Origin: an uncultured Lachnospiraceae bacterium | Lineage (GTDB): Bacteria; Bacillota; Clostridia; Lachnospirales; Lachnospiraceae | Direction: 5' to 3' | Length of the DNA stretch: 64,000 nt | Assembly: GCA_900315735.1 (NCBI GenBank) | Contig: ONAD01000011.1 | Span: 1-64,000 of the forward strand | Part shown: in pieces, positions 23,768 through 32,958 of the stretch | How the letters are laid out: every line of letters begins with the position of its first letter | Numbering within the stretch: position 1 is the stretch's first letter | Made by a program: the position numbers and the translations under genes | Notes under the pieces: generated by a model | Seen by the model: only the letters and a program-made list of their open reading frames with translations | What the model was told of the DNA's origin: nothing | The model's database searches: none

Positions 23768-25207
23768 TTACTCTGCAACCTCTCCCATATAATAAAAGCC
23801 TTTGCATTCTTTTAAATGTACCGGTACGATGGTTCCAATCATGGCTGCATCTCCCGGCAGATGTACTACTGAGTTATTGGATAATCTTCCGGTCACAAGA
23901 CCTTCCTGCTGTTCGTCTAATTCTTCTACTAATACATCCTGCACGCTTCCGGTTAATGCTCCGGCTTTCTTTGCCGAAATCTCCTGTACCAGTTTTAACA
24001 GCCGGTCAAAACGGTCTTTTATCACATCTTCCGGAATCTGATTTTCCATCTTGGCAGCAGGTGTTCCGGTACGTTTGGAATAGATAAAAGTAAACGCACT
24101 GTCATATTCTACCTGTCTTACCACATCCATGGTCTCTAAGAAATCTTCTTCTGTCTCTCCCGGAAATCCCACAATTATATCTGTTGTAATTGCTAAATCC
24201 GGCATTGCTTTTTTGATTTTCTCAACCAGTGCAAGATAATGTTCCTTATCATAATGACGGTTCATTTCCTTTAGCACTCTGCTACTACCGGACTGAAGCG
24301 GCAGATGAAGATGTCTGCAGATTTTCTTGGAATTCTTCATTACTTCAATCAGTTCATCGGATAAATCCTTTGGATGGGATGTCATGAAACGGATTCTTTC
24401 CAGACCTTCAATCTTTTCTACTTCCTGTAAAAGCTGTGCAAAGGTCACCGGTGTATCTAAGTTCTTTCCATAGGAATTGACATTCTGTCCTAAGAGCATA
24501 ACCTCTACTACACCATCTGCTACCAGCTTTTCAATTTCTCTTATGATATCCTGCGGTTTTCTGCTGCGTTCTCTTCCTCTTACATATGGCACAATACAGT
24601 AGCTGCAGAAATTATTGCAGCCAAACATAATATTAACACCGGATTTAAAGCTGTATTTCCGTTCTACCGGAAGTTCTTCTACGATTTCTTTCGTATCATC
24701 CCAGATGTCAATCACCATTTTCTGCTCTTCGAAGCAGCGCACCAGAAGTTCTGCAAATTTAAAGATATTATGGGTTCCGAAAACCAGATCTACAAAACGG
24801 TAGCTCTGTTTTAATTTTTCCACAACCTCCGGTTCCTGCATCATGCAGCCGCATAATGCAATCATCATATCTTTATTCTTTTTCTTAAATCCGCTTAAAT
24901 ATCCCAGCCGTCCGTAAACCTTATTGTTGGCATTTTCACGGACCGTACAGGTATTGTAAATAACAAAATCTGCTTCTTCGGAATCTGTCTCTTCAAAGCC
25001 TACGGTCTCTAAAATTCCACATAATTTTTCGGAATCCCTGGCATTCATCTGGCAGCCAAAAGTTGTCACATGAAAGGTAAGCGGTCTGCCCTTTTTCCTG
25101 GAAATCTGCGCCATATACTGTTTTGCAAGCTCCATAAAATAAAATTGTCTCTGCGGTTCCATTACCGGAACTTCACCGGTGTGATTTATCTTTTCTATTT
25201 CTCTCAT
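23768..25207 (-). CDS. miaB: tRNA-2-methylthio-N6-isopentenyladenosine synthase MiaB
   Basis: MiaB is a radical SAM methylthiotransferase that adds a 2-methylthio group to i6A37 of tRNAs. The 479 residues have the UPF0004 N-terminal domain with three cluster Cys (TTFGCQMN, YNTCTVREN, ALCGCMMQ), the radical SAM motif CNNFCSYCIVPYVRGRERSR near residue 200, and a C-terminal TRAM domain. I place the start at 25207, where AGGA lies six bases upstream. A longer form would begin inside the proA stop region, with a poorer Shine-Dalgarno. It sits between proA and the EetA-like gene. Confidence 0.96.
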   Translation of the reverse strand: MREIEKINHTGEVPVMEPQRQFYFMELAKQYMAQISRKKGRPLTFHVTTFGCQMNARDSEKLCGILETVGFEETDSEEADFVIYNTCTVRENANNKVYGRLGYLSGFKKKNKDMMIALCGCMMQEPEVVEKLKQSYRFVDLVFGTHNIFKFAELLVRCFEEQKMVIDIWDDTKEIVEELPVERKYSFKSGVNIMFGCNNFCSYCIVPYVRGRERSRKPQDIIREIEKLVADGVVEVMLLGQNVNSYGKNLDTPVTFAQLLQEVEKIEGLERIRFMTSHPKDLSDELIEVMKNSKKICRHLHLPLQSGSSRVLKEMNRHYDKEHYLALVEKIKKAMPDLAITTDIIVGFPGETEEDFLETMDVVRQVEYDSAFTFIYSKRTGTPAAKMENQIPEDVIKDRFDRLLKLVQEISAKKAGALTGSVQDVLVEELDEQQEGLVTGRLSNNSVVHLPGDAAMIGTIVPVHLKECKGFYYMGEVAE

Positions 25208-25238
25208 TTCTTTTCCTGTTTTCTTAATATTTTTCTTA

Positions 25239-26483
25239 TTATTCTCTGATCTGACCATCCCCGTAAATGATATATTTGGTGGTGGTCAGTGCTTCTAAGC
25301 CCATTGGTCCTCTGGCATGCAGCTTCTGGGTACTGATTCCGATTTCTGCTCCAAAGCCAAACTCAAATCCGTCCGTAAAACGGGTGGATGCATTCACATA
25401 AACAGCAGCAGCATCAATCTCATTTAAGAACTTCTGCGCATGCTCATAATTATTAGTAATGATTGCTTCCGAATGTCCGGTATTATATTTATTGATATGT
25501 GCAATGGCTTCATCAATATCAGAAACTGTCTTTGCAGAGATAATATAATCCAAGTATTCGGTGCCCCAGTCTTTTTCTGTTGCAGCCACTGCATCTTTTG
25601 TAGCTTTCTGAACACGCTCATCCCCGCGGATTTCTACATGACTTTCTGCTAATTTAGCGGAAAGACGTGGCATCAGTTCATCTACAATGCTCTCATGCAG
25701 CACTAAGGATTCACAGGCATTACATACACCGATACGCTGTGTTTTTGCATTATTAATGATATTCACCGCCATATCAAGGTCTGCCGTTTCATCTACATAA
25801 ATGTGACAGTTACCGGTACCGGTCTCAATCACCGGAATCGTAGCATTGGCTACCACGGCACGAATCAGTCCGGCTCCACCTCTTGGAATCAGCACATCCA
25901 CATACTCATTCATTTTCATAAATGCAGTAGCAGTCTCCCGGCTGGTATCTTCGATTAAAGAAAGCACTCCCTCCGGCAGCTGATTGGCACTTAAGGTTTC
26001 ATTGATGCTCTTTACGATTGCCATATTGGAATGAATCGCATCACTTCCACCTTTTAAAATTACGGTATTTCCGGTTTTAAAGCATAATGCAAAGGCATCT
26101 GCGGTTACATTTGGGCGTGATTCATAGATAATTCCAATAACACCTAATGGCACACGCTTCTTTCCAATCATAAGTCCATTTGGGCGCTGTTTCATGGAAA
26201 GGACTTCTCCTACCGGGTCTTCTAATTCTGCCACCTGGCGAATTCCTTCTGCCATCTGCGCAATACGTTCTTTATTTAACATCAGACGGTCTAAAAGTCC
26301 CTGATGCATTCCGGCTTCTCTTCCTGCATCCATATCTTTCTGGTTTGCTGCTAAAATAGCATCGGTATCTTCTACTAAATGTTCTGCAACTTCAAGCAAA
26401 ATCTTTTCTTTTTCTTTCATGCCCATATTCCGCATGATGACTTCTGCTGCTTTTGCTCTCTTACCTAATTCCTGTAATTCCAT
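25239..26483 (-). CDS. proA: Glutamate-5-semialdehyde dehydrogenase
   Basis: ProA reduces gamma-glutamyl phosphate to glutamate-5-semialdehyde with NADPH, the second step of proline synthesis. The 414-residue ALDH-superfamily protein shows the catalytic Cys in [15 protein letters not shown] near residue 254, [12 protein letters not shown] near 196, and [12 protein letters not shown] near 217. GGAGGG precedes the ATG by six bases. It is in an operon with proB, separated from it by two genes (DUF896 and a folate enzyme). Confidence 0.97.
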   Translation of the reverse strand: MELQELGKRAKAAEVIMRNMGMKEKEKILLEVAEHLVEDTDAILAANQKDMDAGREAGMHQGLLDRLMLNKERIAQMAEGIRQVAELEDPVGEVLSMKQRPNGLMIGKKRVPLGVIGIIYESRPNVTADAFALCFKTGNTVILKGGSDAIHSNMAIVKSINETLSANQLPEGVLSLIEDTSRETATAFMKMNEYVDVLIPRGGAGLIRAVVANATIPVIETGTGNCHIYVDETADLDMAVNIINNAKTQRIGVCNACESLVLHESIVDELMPRLSAKLAESHVEIRGDERVQKATKDAVAATEKDWGTEYLDYIISAKTVSDIDEAIAHINKYNTGHSEAIITNNYEHAQKFLNEIDAAAVYVNASTRFTDGFEFGFGAEIGISTQKLHARGPMGLEALTTTKYIIYGDGQIRE

Positions 26484-26495
26484 ATTTCCCTCCTG

Positions 26496-27083
26496 CTACT
26501 TATTTTCGTCTCTGTTATCCGTTACTTTATAAATATTCTCCGGTGTGATAAGATAATCCATCGGAATATCATAAGCCTCCATAGGTACCTGTTCTGCAAG
26601 CTGACAGGATAATGCAATTCCAACCCGGATTACTTTCTTATATTTCTGAAAAAAGCGGTCATAAAAGCCCTTACCATATCCGCTTCTTCCACCATTAATA
26701 TCAAAGACCAGTCCCGGGGTAAATACAATTGTTTTCTCCTGCTCAAGTTCTGCTAAATCTATCGCCGGTATCTCATCCTTTGGCTCCATCACATGAAAAT
26801 ACCCTTCCCGGAAATCATCTGTACTATGGATTTCACAAAACTCCATTTCATCTTCATGCACCCGTGGAAAGGCTACTCTTTTTTGAATACTTTCCTTAAA
26901 AAGTGGCAATAACGAAGCCTCTTTTCCAAGGGGATAATAAAAGAAACAATTTTGTGCTTTCTGAAAGATTTCCCATGTGCTGATATTCTGACAAATCCTT
27001 TGGGATTCTTCTCTTACAATATCCTCCGGCAGTGCATTTCGCAGTGTCTTATACTTAGTTCTGATGCTTGCCTTTGTTTCCAT
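26496..27083 (-). CDS. 5-formyltetrahydrofolate cyclo-ligase
   Basis: The 195-residue enzyme converts 5-formyl-THF to 5,10-methenyl-THF with ATP. It carries the C-terminal family motif GRSGYGKGFYDRFF near residue 138 and the ATP/substrate segment FYYPLGKEASL near 54. I chose the ATG at 27083 with GGGAG six bases upstream, although the open frame goes on 12 codons. The gene's start overlaps the end of the DUF896 gene by 29 bases. It sits 12 bases before proA, so folate and proline genes share a transcript. Confidence 0.93.
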   Translation of the reverse strand: METKASIRTKYKTLRNALPEDIVREESQRICQNISTWEIFQKAQNCFFYYPLGKEASLLPLFKESIQKRVAFPRVHEDEMEFCEIHSTDDFREGYFHVMEPKDEIPAIDLAELEQEKTIVFTPGLVFDINGGRSGYGKGFYDRFFQKYKKVIRVGIALSCQLAEQVPMEAYDIPMDYLITPENIYKVTDNRDENK

Positions 27084-27282
27084 ATTTTTCTCCCAGATTG
27101 GTAACGGTTCCATCTGCATTTACCATATCAATATTATCTAACTGCCCTTTCAGATTCCGCTTTACACTGGCTATGTATTCCTTGCAAAGTGCTGCCTGTT
27201 CTTCCTTCTCTTCCGGCGTCAGTCCTTCTTTCTGAGATTTATGATATAATTCATTGATTCTTGCTATTGTATTTTCAATCAT
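27055..27282 (-). CDS. DUF896 (UPF0291, YnzC-like) small protein
   Basis: The 75-residue protein matches the UPF0291/DUF896 family: INELYHKSQKEGLTPEEKEEQAALCKEYI at the N-terminus forms the two-helix core, and VKRNLKGQLDNI follows. In B. subtilis the YnzC homologue is in the SOS-induced yneA operon, but its function is unknown. GGGG lies upstream of the ATG, overlapping the proB stop region, so it is co-transcribed with proB (4-base gap). Confidence 0.88.
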   Translation of the reverse strand: MIENTIARINELYHKSQKEGLTPEEKEEQAALCKEYIASVKRNLKGQLDNIDMVNADGTVTNLGEKYGNKGKHQN

Positions 27283-27286
27283 CTTT

Positions 27287-28141
27287 TTACCCCATGCTTT
27301 CTTCTACATAATCCGCAATATAGAAATCATCATTTTTATTGGCTTTGAAAAAGGTTCCCACCGGTTTTCCTTCGAAAATCTGATGCAGAACACCTACATC
27401 CTTTGCATTGGCAATAATCATATCTGCTCCGGATAAGGTTGCAATCTTTGCTGCCGTTAATTTAGTGGTCATTCCACCGGTACCGACATCACTGCCTACG
27501 GTATCTCCTGCCATGTTTTCAATCTGACTGTCTATTTTTTCTACTACCGGTATCAGTTCCGCCTTCGGATTCTTTCTCGGATCATCGGTATACAATCCGT
27601 CTATATCCGATAAGAGAATCAGCAAATCTGCGCCTACCAATGAAGCTACAATGGCTGACAGAGAGTCGTTATCACCAAACTGCATCTCATAAGTAGATAC
27701 CGTATCATTTTCATTTACAATCGGGATAATTCCCATTTCAAACAATTCTTCAAAAGTATTCTGGGCATTCTTTCTTGATACATTATCAATCATGGTATTT
27801 TTGGTCATCAGAACCTGTCCGGCATTCTGATGATATTCTGAGAAAAGTTTCTGATAAGTCATCATAAGTCTTGCCTGTCCCACTGCCGCACATGCCTGCT
27901 TTACTGCTATTTTCTTCGGCCGCTCTTTTAATCCCATGGACTGTCTTCCTACCGCAATAGCTCCGGAACTGACCAGACATACATCCATACCCTGATTTTT
28001 AATATCACATAATTCTCTTACCAAGCGTTCCAGCTTTAAAAGATTTAAATTTCCGGTCTCTTCATGTAAAAGCGATGAAGAACCGATTTTTACGATTACA
28101 CGTTTCTTATTCTTTAATGTTTCACGCAACTGTGTATCCAT
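27287..28141 (-). CDS. proB: Glutamate 5-kinase
   Basis: ProB phosphorylates glutamate, the first and feedback-controlled step of proline synthesis. The 284 residues comprise the amino acid kinase domain, with VIVKIGSSSLLHEETG at the N-terminus, VSSGAIAVGR near 60 and FGDNDSLSAIVASL near 155. The GGMTTKLTAAKIATLSG segment is near 223. The C-terminal PUA domain of the ~370-residue E. coli type is absent, as in many Clostridia. It heads the proB - DUF896 - cyclo-ligase - proA - miaB run and is divergent from apbE. Confidence 0.96.
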   Translation of the reverse strand: MDTQLRETLKNKKRVIVKIGSSSLLHEETGNLNLLKLERLVRELCDIKNQGMDVCLVSSGAIAVGRQSMGLKERPKKIAVKQACAAVGQARLMMTYQKLFSEYHQNAGQVLMTKNTMIDNVSRKNAQNTFEELFEMGIIPIVNENDTVSTYEMQFGDNDSLSAIVASLVGADLLILLSDIDGLYTDDPRKNPKAELIPVVEKIDSQIENMAGDTVGSDVGTGGMTTKLTAAKIATLSGADMIIANAKDVGVLHQIFEGKPVGTFFKANKNDDFYIADYVEESMG

Positions 28142-28318
28142 TTTTCCGCCTCTTAAATCATCTACGGCATATTCATATTCGAATGCCGTTCGTTATTTTA
28201 TACTAATGTGCATACATTTTATACTTTATCATACCTTAAGGAAAAAATCATCTGTAAATTTTATCTTCCTTGTGCTATGCTTGTGCTATATGATTTTAAA
28301 AGAACCGGAGTATACAAA

Positions 28319-29347
28319 ATGAATACAAAAAAGACGATATTTTCTTATAAATTAACCTGCAGTTTACTTACTTTCTTTCTCTTCTTCTGCTCCTTCTCCT
28401 TCGTGGGATGCGGACGCAGCAAAGAACCGGTTTCAAAATCGGATTTTTATTTTAACACAGTCATTACCATTACACTTTATGGGGAAGAAAATGCTTCTTA
28501 TATTGATGACTGTTTCAAGCTTGCTTCCCATTATGAGAACCTTTTCAGTAATACCATTGCAGACAGCGATATCAGTAAAATCAATAATGCTAACGGCTCT
28601 CCGGTTACGGTAGATGATGATACCATTGAATTACTGCAAAAAGGTATCTATTATGGCGATTTAAGTCAGGGACAGTTCGATATTACCATTGGCAAATTAT
28701 CTTCTCTCTGGGACTTTCCAAATAACAGCGGTACGGTTCCATCCGAATCTGATATTGAAGCCACGCTTTCCACCATCGACTATCATGCGATTGTTATTGA
28801 CGGAAATGAAGTTTCTCTTTCCAATCCGGATGCTATGATTGATTTGGGCGGCATCGCCAAAGGTTATATTGCGGATAAAATGAAAGATTATTTAAATGAA
28901 AAAGGCATTACCTCCGGTATGATTAACCTTGGAGGTAATGTCCTTACGCTTGGTTCCAAACTGGATGGAAGTAACTATAATATCGGTATCCAGAAACCAT
29001 TTTCCGATGACGGCACTGCCATCGCCAGTGTTGAAGTCTCTGATGAAACGGTGGTAAGTTCCGGTGTTTATGAACGGTATTTCTATGTGGGTGATAACTT
29101 CTATCATCACATTTTAAATCCGAAAACCGGTTATCCTTACGACAACAACTTACTGGGTGTCACCATTATCTGTCCCAAATCCGTAGACGGTGACGGACTT
29201 TCCACCACCTGTTTTGCTTTAGGATTAGAAGACGGCATGAAGCTGATTGAATCCTTGGATGACACGGAAGCTGTTTTCATTACCGATGATTATGAGCTTC
29301 ATACCACTTCCGGTATTGGCAGCAGCATTCCTTTTCATGAAATGTAA
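28319..29347 (+). CDS. apbE: FAD:protein FMN transferase, lipoprotein (ApbE)
   Basis: ApbE attaches FMN covalently to a Thr of exported flavoproteins such as RnfG and RnfD. The 342 residues begin with a lipoprotein signal (hydrophobic stretch then FVGC, Cys 31), so the enzyme acts on the outer face of the membrane. The core includes YFNTVITITLYG, DITIGKLSSLWDF, and the conserved MIDLGGIAKGYIADKM and GVYERYF segments, ending with HHILNPKTGYP. The ATG at 28319 follows GGAG; an in-frame ATG 37 codons upstream lies outside any signal-peptide logic. Rnf, whose subunits carry SGAT flavinylation motifs, is about 1.5 kb away. The nearby EetAB-like pair would be another possible client system. Confidence 0.95.
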   Translation: MNTKKTIFSYKLTCSLLTFFLFFCSFSFVGCGRSKEPVSKSDFYFNTVITITLYGEENASYIDDCFKLASHYENLFSNTIADSDISKINNANGSPVTVDDDTIELLQKGIYYGDLSQGQFDITIGKLSSLWDFPNNSGTVPSESDIEATLSTIDYHAIVIDGNEVSLSNPDAMIDLGGIAKGYIADKMKDYLNEKGITSGMINLGGNVLTLGSKLDGSNYNIGIQKPFSDDGTAIASVEVSDETVVSSGVYERYFYVGDNFYHHILNPKTGYPYDNNLLGVTIICPKSVDGDGLSTTCFALGLEDGMKLIESLDDTEAVFITDDYELHTTSGIGSSIPFHEM

Positions 29348-29359
29348 GTCTTTTTCCTG

Positions 29360-30754
29360 TCAATGTTCCATAACCATATTATTGACCCAGATTTTCTTCT
29401 TTACCATAATATAACCAATGATACATTTGATAATCTCTATCAACTGACAGGATAAATAAATCGGTACAATCGGAAGTCCTGTAAATCTGGTTAATACAAA
29501 TGCCAGTGGAATATCTACCACCCAGACATAGACACTGTCAAAAAGGAAAGTAATAACCGTCTTGCCGCCGGAACGCAGTGTGAAATAGGTCGCATGCATA
29601 AATCCATATAACGGCATGCAGGCTGATGCAATCCGGATAAATTGTTTTGCCAGTCCACGCACTTCTTCTGTCGTATTGTATATTCTTGGAAAGAACGGAG
29701 CAATCGCAAACATACAGGCTCCTATGACAAAACAACAAAATACAGAAAATACAATCATCTTGCGGTCTGTATCCACCGCCTCTTCCAATTTACCAGCGCC
29801 AAGCTGCTGTCCTACAATAATGGATATTGCACTTCCCAACGCAATAAATACTACATTAAAAAGATTGGCTACTGTATTTGATATATTAAATCCTGCCACA
29901 ACAGCAAGTCCTCTTGTGGAATAACACTGCATCAGGACTGCCATTCCTCCTGCCCATAAAGTCTCATTTAAAAGCAATGGCGTTCCTTTTATGATAATCT
30001 GTCGTACCAGAGTTCCCGGTATTTTAAAATCACGGTAAGCTCCTACAATAAAATGATTCTTATCTGCTCTCGCATGGGTCCACCAGACAACAATAACGCA
30101 TTCCACAACTCTTGCCAATACGGTTGCTGCCGCTGCACCTCTTACTCCTAATGCAGGCAGGCCAAATGCTCCAAATATCAATACATAGTCAAACACCAGA
30201 TTCACTGCTACTGAAGCAATTCCAGCCTTCATCGGAAGAACCGTTTCTCCGGTTTCACGCAAGGTCTGGGCATATGCCTGAATCAATGCAAAAGGAACCA
30301 TGGATGGCATTACCGTCTGCAAATACTGTTTTGCATACAATAATGTAGCTTCAATATCTCCCGTGCTTCCTCCATCATGCAAAAACAGCCGAATTAACGG
30401 TTCATTTGCAAAACCAAATATCAGCATCCACATGACTGCCAAGAAACCACAGGCTACAATTTTAAAACGGAAGGCATCCCGCACTCCTTTATGGTCCCCT
30501 TTTCCATAAAACTGCGCCCCAAAAATGCCTGCACCGGATACTGCTCCAAAAATACAGATATTGTAAACCAGCATCAACTGATTGATGATTGCGACACCGG
30601 ACATCTGCTCCGTTCCAACCAGTCCTACCATGATATTGTCCAAAAGACTCACAAAGTTAGTAATGGCATTCTGTATCATAATTGGAATAGCTACCAACAG
30701 AACCATTTTATAAAAATCTTTATTTCCAATATACTTTTCTCTAAATTTTCTCAT
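29360..30754 (-). CDS. MATE family efflux transporter
   Basis: The 464-residue polytopic protein has about twelve hydrophobic segments in two homologous halves, the MATE (MatE) architecture. The N-terminal part reads VLLVAIPIMIQNAITNFVSLLDNIMVG, with the family's conserved Gln-Asn and Asp. The drug or metabolite exported is not predictable; related proteins use Na+ or H+ gradients. It converges with apbE, with only 12 bases between the stop codons and no terminator visible. Why it sits between apbE and rnf is unknown. Confidence 0.9.
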   Translation of the reverse strand: MRKFREKYIGNKDFYKMVLLVAIPIMIQNAITNFVSLLDNIMVGLVGTEQMSGVAIINQLMLVYNICIFGAVSGAGIFGAQFYGKGDHKGVRDAFRFKIVACGFLAVMWMLIFGFANEPLIRLFLHDGGSTGDIEATLLYAKQYLQTVMPSMVPFALIQAYAQTLRETGETVLPMKAGIASVAVNLVFDYVLIFGAFGLPALGVRGAAAATVLARVVECVIVVWWTHARADKNHFIVGAYRDFKIPGTLVRQIIIKGTPLLLNETLWAGGMAVLMQCYSTRGLAVVAGFNISNTVANLFNVVFIALGSAISIIVGQQLGAGKLEEAVDTDRKMIVFSVFCCFVIGACMFAIAPFFPRIYNTTEEVRGLAKQFIRIASACMPLYGFMHATYFTLRSGGKTVITFLFDSVYVWVVDIPLAFVLTRFTGLPIVPIYLSCQLIEIIKCIIGYIMVKKKIWVNNMVMEH

Positions 30755-30791
30755 ATCTAACCCTCATATAACATCAACTACAGAAAGCAGA

Positions 30792-30823
30792 AACGGGACT
30801 GCCAAACCAATGACAATCCCGTT
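30792..30823 (-). terminator. Probable terminator of the rnf operon
   Basis: AACGGGA pairs with TCCCGTT at the ends, and four of five further positions pair inside (TGCCA with TGACA), around AACCAA. On the minus strand the stem is followed by a moderately T-rich TCTGCTTTCTG. It lies 17 bases after the rnfB stop. Confidence 0.6.
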
Positions 30824-30840
30824 CTTCATCAAAAAATCTG

Positions 30841-31632
30841 TTATAAAATAATCTTCTTCGGACATTTTTCAGCACAAACGCCACATCCGGTACATTTCTC
30901 CTGGTCGATATAAGCTACATTTTCTACGACATGAACTGCATCATTTGGACAGTTCTTCTCGCAGAGATGACAGCCAATACAACCTACAGAGCATGCCTTC
31001 ATAACGTCTTTGCCTTTATCCTTGGAACTGCACTGTACCAGATGTTTTGCTTCATATGGTACCAGCTCAATCAAGTGCTTCGGGCAGGCTGCAACACATT
31101 TTCCACACGCCTTACATACTTCCTTATCCACCTTTGCAATGCCATCTACAACATGGATTGCATCAAATGGACATGCCTTTACACAGTTTCCAAAACCAAG
31201 ACAGCCATAGTTACAGCTCTTTGCTCCGCCGCCCGGAATAAATGCCATTGCGGCACAATCTTCTACTCCGGTATATTCATAATCATGACCGGCTTTTTCA
31301 CATGTTCCTGCACATTTTACAAAGGCAACCTGCTTTGCACCTTCTTCTGCAGCAACGCCCATGATTTCACCGACTTTTGCTGCAACCGGTGCTCCACCAA
31401 CCGGACATCCATTGACCGGGGCATCGCCTTTTACAATAGCGGCAGCAAGACCGGAACATCCGGCATAACCACAACCACCACAGTTATTTCCAGGAAGAAC
31501 ACCAACAATGGCTTCTTCTCTCTCATCTACTTCTACTTTGAACTTTTCTCCGGAAACGCCGAGGAAAAATCCAATAAAAAGTCCTACGCCGCCTACAATA
31601 ACGGCTGCAATAATAATTGCCTGTACACTCAT
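30841..31632 (-). CDS. rnfB: Rnf complex subunit RnfB (ferredoxin-oxidising electron entry)
   Basis: RnfB receives electrons from reduced ferredoxin on the cytoplasmic side. The 263 residues have one N-terminal membrane helix, then the [4Fe-4S] domain with CGGCGYAGC near residue 51 and C-P at 76-77. Four ferredoxin-type Cys motifs follow (CLGFGNCVKACP, CKACGKCVAACP, CIGCHLCEKNCP, CTGCGVCAEKCP). That is more clusters than the shorter proteobacterial RnfB carries and agrees with clostridial RnfB. It is the last gene of rnfCDGEAB. Confidence 0.96.
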   Translation of the reverse strand: MSVQAIIIAAVIVGGVGLFIGFFLGVSGEKFKVEVDEREEAIVGVLPGNNCGGCGYAGCSGLAAAIVKGDAPVNGCPVGGAPVAAKVGEIMGVAAEEGAKQVAFVKCAGTCEKAGHDYEYTGVEDCAAMAFIPGGGAKSCNYGCLGFGNCVKACPFDAIHVVDGIAKVDKEVCKACGKCVAACPKHLIELVPYEAKHLVQCSSKDKGKDVMKACSVGCIGCHLCEKNCPNDAVHVVENVAYIDQEKCTGCGVCAEKCPKKIIL

Positions 31633-31645
31633 CTTTTCTTTCCTC

Positions 31646-32221
31646 CTAAATCATTCCTGAGAAGCCCATAAATGCAATGGACATCAGACATGCTGTAATT
31701 AATACAATTGCTGTTCCTTTAAATGGCTTAGGGATATCATTATATTCAATTTTCTCACGAATTCCTGCCATGATTGTAATAGCAATAAAGAATCCAAATG
31801 CGGTTGCAAAACCGTTTACAACGCCCTCTAAGATACCATACTCTTTGGTAACGTTGGTAAGTGCTACACCTAATACTGCACAGTTGGTTGTAATCAAAGG
31901 AAGATACACACCAAGACTCTTATAAAGGGCCGGCATGGATTTCTTTAAGAACATTTCTACAAACTGTACCAGCGCTGCGATTACAAGGATAAATACAATG
32001 GTCTGTAAATACTGTGTTCCCGTCGGAGTCAGTATAAACTTATAAATCAATGAGGTAACAAAGGAGGATATCGTTATGACAAAGATAACGGCTCCACCCA
32101 TTCCAGCAGCGGTCTCTGTTTTCTTTGATACACCCAAGAAAGGACAGATACCAAGGAACTGGCTTAATACTACGTTATTTACAATGGCTGAACCAATTGC
32201 AATCAATAATAATGTCTGCAT
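31646..32221 (-). CDS. rnfA: Rnf complex membrane subunit RnfA
   Basis: The 191-residue protein with six membrane helices pairs with RnfE in the membrane core. The Cys in FLGICPFLGVSKK (near residue 25) and in TTNCAVLGVAL (near 112) are the positions that, together with RnfE, hold the intramembrane iron-sulfur cluster in this family. It is 24 bases... after rnfE and 13 bases before rnfB, with good Shine-Dalgarno sequences. Confidence 0.97.
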   Translation of the reverse strand: MQTLLLIAIGSAIVNNVVLSQFLGICPFLGVSKKTETAAGMGGAVIFVITISSFVTSLIYKFILTPTGTQYLQTIVFILVIAALVQFVEMFLKKSMPALYKSLGVYLPLITTNCAVLGVALTNVTKEYGILEGVVNGFATAFGFFIAITIMAGIREKIEYNDIPKPFKGTAIVLITACLMSIAFMGFSGMI

Positions 32222-32235
32222 CTGTCATATTCCTC

Positions 32236-32958
32236 CTATTCACTTTTTTCCTCTGCAGCTGCAGCTTTCTTATCTTTCTCACCGCAGGTTGCAGACATGC
32301 TGCATCCGGCACAGTCTCCACTGATACAGCCGGCAGGCTCTGCCAGTGGTTTGCCTTTTGCTTCCATCTTCTGACGTACAATACTCATTAAAGCAACTAA
32401 GAATGCCAGTACTAAGAATGCACCCGGTGCCATAACGAAGATATTGATTGGTGTATACCATTTCAGTGAAAGAATCTGGAATCCAAATAACTGTCCTGCA
32501 CCTAAAATCTCACGGACAATACCGATACAGGTTAAACCGAAAGTAAATCCAAGACCCATACCAACACCGTCTAAAATAGATAATACCGGTGGATTCTTAG
32601 ATGCATAACTTTCTGCACGTCCAAGGATGATACAGTTTACAACAATAAGAGGGATATATACGCCAAGCTGTGTAGCCAGTGCCGGTGTATATGCTTTCAT
32701 AATAAATTCTACAATGGTTACCAAGGATGCTACGATAACAATGTATGCAGGCATTCTGACACCATTTGGAATTACTTTACGGAATAAGGAAATCAAAAGG
32801 TTGGAGAAAATCAATACCACTGTTGTAGATAATCCCATTCCAAGTGCATTCATTGCTGATGTAGTTACTGCCAGTGTCGGACACATACCAAGCATCAGTA
32901 CAAAGGTAGGATTTTCTTTAATCAATCCGTTATATACGCGTTCTAAATACTTATTCAT
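32236..32958 (-). CDS. rnfE: Rnf complex membrane subunit RnfE with Cys-rich C-terminal tail
   Basis: RnfE is the membrane partner of RnfA. The 240 residues have six helices, with Cys in MLGMCPTLAV (near 26) and VVNCIILGRAES (near 110) as expected for the shared cluster site. Beyond the last helix it carries an extra hydrophilic tail with a C-x4-C-x2-C-x5-C pattern (Cys 211, 216, 219, 225) followed by a Lys/Ala/Glu stretch. I do not know this tail from typical RnfE; it could bind a metal or cluster. The start overlaps the rnfG stop by one base (TAATG), so translation is coupled. Confidence 0.95.
   Translation of the reverse strand: MNKYLERVYNGLIKENPTFVLMLGMCPTLAVTTSAMNALGMGLSTTVVLIFSNLLISLFRKVIPNGVRMPAYIVIVASLVTIVEFIMKAYTPALATQLGVYIPLIVVNCIILGRAESYASKNPPVLSILDGVGMGLGFTFGLTCIGIVREILGAGQLFGFQILSLKWYTPINIFVMAPGAFLVLAFLVALMSIVRQKMEAKGKPLAEPAGCISGDCAGCSMSATCGEKDKKAAAAEEKSE

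Noticed and set aside
30931-31671. 246-codon plus-strand frame opposite rnfB/rnfA
   Set aside because: It is Cys/Thr-rich and antisense to clear Rnf genes, with no ribosome binding site; it mirrors their codon bias.
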